14,367 nucleotides of DNA from a bacterium (GTDB taxonomy: Bacteria > Electryoneota > Electryoneia > Electryoneales > Electryoneaceae), in the NCBI GenBank assembly GCA_014729955.1, contig WJJA01000603.1:1-14367 (forward strand). The letters run 5' to 3'. The position numbers and the translations under genes are program-made. Shown here piece by piece: positions 10,358 to 14,367 of this stretch. Under the pieces are notes generated by a model, which did not search any database, was not told the origin of the DNA, and saw only the letters and a list, made by a program, of their open reading frames with translations. Each line of letters opens with the position of its first letter. The first letter of the stretch is position 1.

Positions 10358-10369
10358 GTCTCATGAGAC
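10358..10369. repeat. Perfect 12-base palindrome
   Basis: GTCTCATGAGAC is a perfect palindrome lying 18 bases beyond the Rex-like dyad. Such a site can be a protein operator; no specific binding family is suggested by the sequence. Confidence 0.4.
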
Positions 10370-10398
10370 GTTTACCGGCGGGCAATACGAACTGCGCC

Positions 10399-10420
10399 GC
10401 CGTTTCGGTTGGGAAACGGC
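10399..10420. repeat. 8-bp perfect stem-loop
   Basis: GCCGTTTC and GAAACGGC pair perfectly around a six-base loop (GGTTGG). No T-run follows on either strand, so it does not look like an intrinsic terminator. It could be part of a structured RNA or a protein-binding site. Confidence 0.4.
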
Positions 10421-10644
10421 CTATGGTACAACAATCACCGGCGGGGAAACAGGGGACTGTTCAGTCACGAAGCCATATGGGAGCATAGACGATCGCCGGA
10501 TATAGAAAGCCGATACGATGGTGACAGACGGGGTTTTATCGTTCGTCTTTCACGATATAATTCTGTCTGCCCCCATTCTCAGCCCCCGTTCGATTCGCAC
10601 GTGCTGCTGTTCCTGAGAACGTTGTTGAGGCAATGCTCCATCGA

Positions 10645-11031
10645 CTACTCCTGCACCACGCAGATCAGGTTGCCGCAGGTGTCGTCAAAAATGGCCATGC
10701 GGGTGCCGAACATGTCCGCAGGTTCCTGGGTGAACCGGACACCTTTGTCTTTCAACCGCTCATATTCACCGTCGAGATCCGCCGTTGAGAAAACGATCGC
10801 GGGGATGCCGTCCTCGTAAATCGCCTTCTGAAACGTACCGGCGGCGGGGTGTTGATTGGGTTCGAGCAGCAGTTCGATGTCGTCCTGCCTGTCCGGCGGC
10901 ACGACCGTCAGCCAACGGTTACCGTTACCCATGTCCTCATTGTGCTTGATCTGGAAGCCGAGGGTTTTCGTGTAGAATTGTTCTGCGCGGTCCTGATCGT
11001 TCACAAAGACGGATGCTGTTGCGATTCTCAT
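10645..11031 (-). CDS. VOC (glyoxalase/bleomycin-resistance fold) family protein
   Basis: This 128-residue protein is the usual single-module length for the vicinal oxygen chelate superfamily. Two beta-alpha-beta-beta-beta halves are visible: residues 1-57 (ASVFVNDQDRAEQFYTKTLGF, then WLTVV and IELLLEP) and residues 76-128 (IPAIVFSTADLDGEYERL, then FDDTCGNLICVVQE). The FDDxxGN turn near the C-terminus is a hallmark of the superfamily. The His/Glu metal ligands of glyoxalase I are not evident: the first strand has Ala-Thr-Ala-Ser-Val and the strand at 76-83 has no His. It may therefore bind a ligand without the classic metal centre. Superfamily members include glyoxalases, extradiol dioxygenases and antibiotic-binding proteins, and the substrate here cannot be assigned. 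The start at 11031 is set by a perfect AGGAGG; an in-frame extension to 11139 is rejected. The gene looks monocistronic. Confidence 0.88.
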   Translation of the reverse strand: MRIATASVFVNDQDRAEQFYTKTLGFQIKHNEDMGNGNRWLTVVPPDRQDDIELLLEPNQHPAAGTFQKAIYEDGIPAIVFSTADLDGEYERLKDKGVRFTQEPADMFGTRMAIFDDTCGNLICVVQE

Positions 11032-11036
11032 GTGAA

Positions 11037-11042
11037 CCTCCT
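11037..11042 (-). promoter_or_regulatory. Strong ribosome binding site for the VOC gene
   Basis: AGGAGG on the minus strand lies five bases before the ATG at 11031. It rules out the longer in-frame reading that starts at 11139. Confidence 0.8.
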
Positions 11043-11428
11043 GGTTGGGTGAGCCTACATGTTGTTGACTGACAAGCCGGTCACCGGGGTTCGAGCATCC
11101 CGAAGAAATGCCCGTTGATGAAGGCCAATCAAGCCGCACAACTGTGACGCCGGTTCTCGATAGCTTGTAAGGTAGACCGGAATGAGTGGCAGATAGGCCA
11201 TCCTAACTCTTCGGTTAGAACAGGGTGCATAATACGTCAATCGCCGGTAGGTGAACAGTGCGTCACTTGATTTCCTACAGAATGTTGGAGCAGGCATCCT
11301 TCTCCATGCTTCGGACCCGCAGCGGCTATGATTGTATGAACGAGTGGTGCTTGAAAACCGGAATGGTCTGTCATCCTCTCAGTGCGGAAGGAAGATAGTA
11401 CTGAACTGAATGCAGTAGACTCGTCAGG

Positions 11429-11457
11429 TCACGAGCACGGTAAAATCGTGCGCGTGA
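11429..11457 (-). terminator. Stem-loop downstream of the FG-GAP gene (possible 3' end structure)
   Basis: On the plus strand TCACG-a-GCACG, loop GTAAAAT, CGTGC-g-CGTGA gives a ten-pair stem with one central mismatch. It lies about 90 bases past the FG-GAP stop. No U-run follows, so it is not a classic intrinsic terminator; it could protect an mRNA 3' end. Confidence 0.3.
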
Positions 11458-11474
11458 TCCGACGAAACGTTGTA

Positions 11475-11510
11475 TCGGGTCTTGGCCCGCACAAGCGGGG
11501 TGTGACCCGA
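11475..11510 (-). terminator. Compound stem-loop just after the FG-GAP stop
   Basis: A 36-base inverted repeat: outer TCGGGTC/GACCCGA (7 pairs), a symmetric 4x4 internal loop, inner CCCGC/GCGGG (5 pairs) and a four-base loop. It begins 34 bases after the FG-GAP stop on the minus strand. It is strong and well placed for a 3' end but lacks a U-tract. Confidence 0.35.
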
Positions 11511-11544
11511 CACACAAAACAGTTCATGAAAAGCACGCGACCCC

Positions 11545-14367
11545 TCATCTGAGCAGGACGATTTTACGCACCTGTTGCTGACCCGGCACCGCGGCACGAA
11601 CGAAATACACTCCGCTCGCCAGGCCGGTTGCATCGAAATGGAAACGGTGTTCGCCGGCGTGATGCAGTCCATTTGCAAGCGATGCGACCTGCTGTCCGTT
11701 GATGTTGTAGACCGCCGCCTCCAGCTCGCCCGCGCGTGGAAGCGTCACGGAAATGGTCGTTGTCGCGTTAAACGGATTGGGATAGGCGGCCGACAGCTGA
11801 AAGCGGTCCGGCATCTCGACATCCGAGGCCGGTTTGTCTTCCACGCCGAGGTAGCCGGTGGTTTTCCAGACTCCGATTACATCATCGTTTTCCGAAACGG
11901 CGATGACATCTGGATCTCCGTCACCGTCCAGGTCAGTCGCGGTAACGTCACTCGCACCACGCAGCGAGGTGTCGACGAGATAGATACCCCATTGGTAATC
12001 ACCGAAATTGAGGTAAAGCCGGATCGGCTGTACGACAGATATGGAGGTTGTCAGGACATCGGTGTAGCCGTCGCCGTCCATGTCAACCATGTGAATGCTG
12101 TTGACGGGATCAGCCCTTTGATGGATGGGCACGAAATACCAATCATCCCCCACGCATTCACGGTGCCTGCAGTAACCGAACCCTTCGAACCACATCGAAT
12201 CTCGATTGTCGCCGGTGAAAACCACATCCGCGCAACCGTCAGCGTCGATGTCTGCGACCTTCGCTTCCTCAAGCAGGTAGTAGTCGTGGGTTGTGACAGT
12301 GTGTTGTTCCCAGGATTGTCCTGTCCCATCAAGGTTCTCACACCACTGCCGTGTGCATAGAATGTCGCAGTCGCCGTCACCGTCGATATCCGCCGCGTCT
12401 ACATCCACGCTGAACATCTCCACTTCGAAGACAAAGTGACGGCTCCATTGCATGCCTGTTCCTTCTTCATTCTTCCACCACGAGACTTCGCGGACATCGC
12501 CGGCAGTGTTCGCAAGTCCGACAAGATCCAGGGTGCCGTCACCGTCAATGTCTTCCACGTCGATGCTGAGAATACCGGGAACGTCATCGCTGATCGTGTG
12601 CGGAGTCCAGGTTGTACCGTCACCATTTGCATTGTCCCACCAGACAATCTCACCCAGCTCTTCGGATGCCGCGACGATATCCATATCGCCGTCGTTGTCC
12701 GGGTCGGTGCCGTACATATCGATGACGCCGGTGAAGGTTTCGGTGATGTTGTGCTGCGTCCAGGTTTCACCGAGACCGTCCTCGTTTTCCCACCAGCTGA
12801 TATCGCCGGTTTCGGACGAGGCGGTGAAGAAATCGCTGTGGCTGTCCCCGTCCACGTCCCCTGCCGCCACAAGCGAAGGCTCTTCATAGCTTTCGGACAC
12901 CACGAACGGCGTGAAAGTCTCGTCATAGGCAACCGCGTCCAGGAACAACGCAATCTCTTGATGTTCCGGGTCGCCGTTCTCAGTATGCAGCGTAAGGTTG
13001 ACCTGGTGCAGGCCCGGCTCTGGGAAACTCACGGCACGGATCTGGACCTCCGTTTCCGCACCGATCTGGAGCGATCCGGATTCGGAGTCAGCCTCGAGCC
13101 ATTCCTCGTGTACCTCCAGGTTCCACTCCGCGAGTGAGGTGCCGTGATTGCGCAGGGTGATGGTGGTAAACGGCGGGTCGTGCGGTTCGTACCAGTGCCA
13201 GGATATCGTATCCGGGGAAACCGAAATCTGCGGCGGGCCGGGTTCTTCAACCTGTTCCCACCAGCTGATCTCGCCTTCGTAACGCTGCGGAATGCTGAGG
13301 TCCGGATCGCCGTCGCCGTCCAGATCCGCGGCCTGCATGGAATAGCAGTGGTCAAGATCCCGGGCAATATCATGACGGGTCCATTGGGTGCCGTCGCCCG
13401 AATCGTTACACCACCATTGCAGACCGAGGCTGGTGTAGGCGACGAGGATGTCCAGGGCGCTGTCGCCGTCCAGATCGACCAGTTGTCCGTAACGAAGCTC
13501 ACCGGAAGAGCCGTATGCAATCTGGTGAGACTGCCACTGGGAGCCGTCTCCCTGCACATTTTCCATCCAGACCAGCACAGCCCGGTTCCCGGCGTAGGAC
13601 AACAGCAGATCGATGTCATCGTCCCCGTCGATGTCGCCGGGCATGCCGGAATAAGACACCCCGACGTCAGTCACCAACAGGTGTTCGGTCCAGTCGCCGC
13701 CGGAAGTGCCCGGATTCTCGAACCATGCGATGCGGTCGCCGCCTAGCGACCCGCCCTGCAGGTCCGGGAAGCCGTCGCCGTTGAGGTCCGCGACTGCAAA
13801 AACCGTGGGAGAGTCATAACTGCCGTCGCCGCCGGCAATGGTGTGGTACGTCCAGCCTGCACCGGTATCCTCCCACCATCCGAACTCTCCCGCTGGGTTA
13901 TGATAGTCGTGATCGCCGCGCATGGCCGCCACATCCACATCGCCGTCATTGTCGAGGTCCACGGGCAGCATGTCGAGCAAGTCTTCGATCTCGGAACCGC
14001 CGGACTGGATAACGTGTTCTGTCCACACGCCCCCGGCACCGTCGGCATTTTCGTACCAGGAAAGGCTCAGATCGCCGTTGTCGTTGTACCAGGTCACAGC
14101 GTCCGCGTCGCTGTCCTGGTCCATATCCACGGATGCTGTGAAAGCAGCGAAGGCATCATCGAAGATGGTGTGTTCTTCCCATGTGCCGCCCGAGCCGTCC
14201 AGGTTTTCCAGCCAGTAGAATCCCTGAGGCGAGCAGACCAGGAAGTCGCCGTCCATGTCCCCGTCAAGATCGGCAATCCGTGTGAATTGCAACGGTGTGA
14301 TGTTCGTCTCGATGGTGTGTTCGTCGAACACGAATGCATACAGCGTGGTCGGCAGGCTGATCAAAAG
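11545..14367 (-). CDS. Large secreted FG-GAP/VCBS repeat protein with C-terminal sorting-type domain (N-terminus outside window)
   Basis: The frame is open from the right window edge to the TGA at 11545 (940 codons plus stop). The edge residues (LLISLPTTLYA) look like the end of a signal peptide, so the true start lies beyond the window and the TTG at 14364 is not the start. Numbering from that TTG, seven Ca-binding-type D-x-D-G-D-x-D loops begin near residues 32, 80, 136, 193, 244, 297 and 347. A beta-sandwich module (about 379-478, BACON- or Ig-like) follows, then seven more loops from about 503 to 812. Most blades also share a W[WYF]EN...W[T/E].H.I strand pattern. Residues from about 854 form a secretion/sorting-type domain (YPNPFNATTTI, GLASGVYFVRA, ending KIVLLR) like the Bacteroidota type IX C-terminal signal. 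It is likely exported and surface-attached or released; its ligand is unknown. Confidence 0.92.
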   Translation of the reverse strand, partial: LLISLPTTLYAFVFDEHTIETNITPLQFTRIADLDGDMDGDFLVCSPQGFYWLENLDGSGGTWEEHTIFDDAFAAFTASVDMDQDSDADAVTWYNDNGDLSLSWYENADGAGGVWTEHVIQSGGSEIEDLLDMLPVDLDNDGDVDVAAMRGDHDYHNPAGEFGWWEDTGAGWTYHTIAGGDGSYDSPTVFAVADLNGDGFPDLQGGSLGGDRIAWFENPGTSGGDWTEHLLVTDVGVSYSGMPGDIDGDDDIDLLLSYAGNRAVLVWMENVQGDGSQWQSHQIAYGSSGELRYGQLVDLDGDSALDILVAYTSLGLQWWCNDSGDGTQWTRHDIARDLDHCYSMQAADLDGDGDPDLSIPQRYEGEISWWEQVEEPGPPQISVSPDTISWHWYEPHDPPFTTITLRNHGTSLAEWNLEVHEEWLEADSESGSLQIGAETEVQIRAVSFPEPGLHQVNLTLHTENGDPEHQEIALFLDAVAYDETFTPFVVSESYEEPSLVAAGDVDGDSHSDFFTASSETGDISWWENEDGLGETWTQHNITETFTGVIDMYGTDPDNDGDMDIVAASEELGEIVWWDNANGDGTTWTPHTISDDVPGILSIDVEDIDGDGTLDLVGLANTAGDVREVSWWKNEEGTGMQWSRHFVFEVEMFSVDVDAADIDGDGDCDILCTRQWCENLDGTGQSWEQHTVTTHDYYLLEEAKVADIDADGCADVVFTGDNRDSMWFEGFGYCRHRECVGDDWYFVPIHQRADPVNSIHMVDMDGDGYTDVLTTSISVVQPIRLYLNFGDYQWGIYLVDTSLRGASDVTATDLDGDGDPDVIAVSENDDVIGVWKTTGYLGVEDKPASDVEMPDRFQLSAAYPNPFNATTTISVTLPRAGELEAAVYNINGQQVASLANGLHHAGEHRFHFDATGLASGVYFVRAAVPGQQQVRKIVLLR

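Larger units (their letters stand above)
9979..10644. other. Long non-coding region between gyrA and the VOC gene, rich in dyads
   Basis: These 666 bases must contain the gyrA promoter and the 3' end of the VOC transcript. Near gyrA are small stems, GCGAT-GCGAA-ATCGC at 10126-10140 and AAGAG-TTTTTCG-CTCTT at 10196-10212. From 10320 to 10557 inverted repeats are unusually dense: 10320-10340, 10358-10369, 10399-10420, 10455-10466 and TATCGT/ACGATA at 10537-10557. ACCGGCGGG occurs twice, at about 10374 and 10436. I see no credible protein and no match to an RNA family I can name. Confidence 0.6.
11032..11544. other. Non-coding region between the FG-GAP and VOC genes
   Basis: These 513 bases hold the VOC promoter region and the 3' end of the FG-GAP gene. 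There is a small stem at 11203-11218 (CTAAC-TCTTCG-GTTAG). A tight cluster follows at 11399-11510: TACTG/CAGTA (11399-11417) and two stronger stems listed separately. The short open frames here have no ribosome binding site or recognisable content. No RNA gene is recognised. Confidence 0.6.

Noticed and set aside
10430..10500. Faint likeness to a c-di-GMP (GEMM) riboswitch around CACGAAGCC
   Set aside because: The required paired elements and the conserved core (GGCAAACC, GCAAAGCC) are not present in the right order, and no plus-strand gene lies downstream.
10323..10505. 60-codon GTG-started frame in the gyrA upstream region
   Set aside because: No ribosome binding site or recognisable motif, and it overlaps dense inverted repeats.
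11086..11102. GGTTCGAGC resembling a tRNA T-arm
   Set aside because: No matching five-pair stem around a seven-base loop and no acceptor or anticodon arms nearby.
11055..11297. 80-codon minus-strand frame just upstream of the VOC gene
   Set aside because: No ribosome binding site and unlikely composition; probably the VOC leader region.
11575..12360. Plus-strand open frames opposite the FG-GAP gene, including 12436-13137 and 13144-13746
   Set aside because: Shadows of the repetitive Asp/Gly codons of the FG-GAP repeats.
14362..14364. TTG as the start of the FG-GAP gene
   Set aside because: The frame stays open to the edge (preceding codon Leu) and the residues look like the last part of a signal peptide, so the gene is partial at its 5' end.

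Overview
The window comes from a moderately GC-rich bacterium. The last gene ends in a C-terminal secretion-type domain (motif YPNPFN..., ending ...KIVLLR) of the kind found in the Fibrobacterota-Chlorobiota-Bacteroidota (FCB) superphylum and its candidate phyla. That, together with lipoprotein and secreted beta-propeller genes, suggests an FCB-like Gram-negative relative. This placement is an inference from domain style, not from a phylogenetic marker search. There are eight protein-coding genes, no rRNA or tRNA, no CRISPR array and no recognisable mobile element.

Layout. (1) 1-2193, minus: a secreted PQQ-like beta-propeller repeat protein, cut by the left window edge at its C-terminus. (2) 2194-2631: a 438-base divergent intergenic region with a strong Crp/Fnr-type dyad. 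(3) 2632-3561, plus: a patatin-like serine lipase/phospholipase. (4) 3668-6154, plus: a family GH31 alpha-glucosidase-type lipoprotein, 106 bases downstream of the patatin gene and possibly co-transcribed. (5) A minus-strand block read as gyrA (9978-7393), rex (7362-6703) and a small three-helix membrane protein (6520-6254), converging on the GH31 gene. (6) 9979-10644: a long non-coding region upstream of gyrA, rich in inverted repeats. (7) 11031-10645, minus: a VOC/glyoxalase-fold protein. (8) 11032-11544: non-coding, with three stem-loops close together just after the end of the next gene. (9) 14367-11545, minus: a very large secreted FG-GAP/VCBS protein with two sets of seven Ca-binding-type repeats around a central beta-sandwich. 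Its 5' end lies outside the window.

How the genes fit together. The gyrA-rex pair, 30 bases apart, links DNA gyrase subunit A to the NADH/NAD-sensing repressor Rex. The pairing would let redox state and supercoiling share a transcript, but no canonical Rex operator is present; the closest match is a near-miss dyad at 10320-10340. The flanking genes are mostly cell-envelope or secreted functions: lipid hydrolysis, alpha-glucan hydrolysis and large propeller proteins.

I did not find a convincing complete new biological system. The observations most worth following are the dyad-rich non-coding stretch at about 10320-10560, the gyrA-rex-membrane protein arrangement, the 7+7 architecture of the FG-GAP protein and the Crp-like site in the divergent region.
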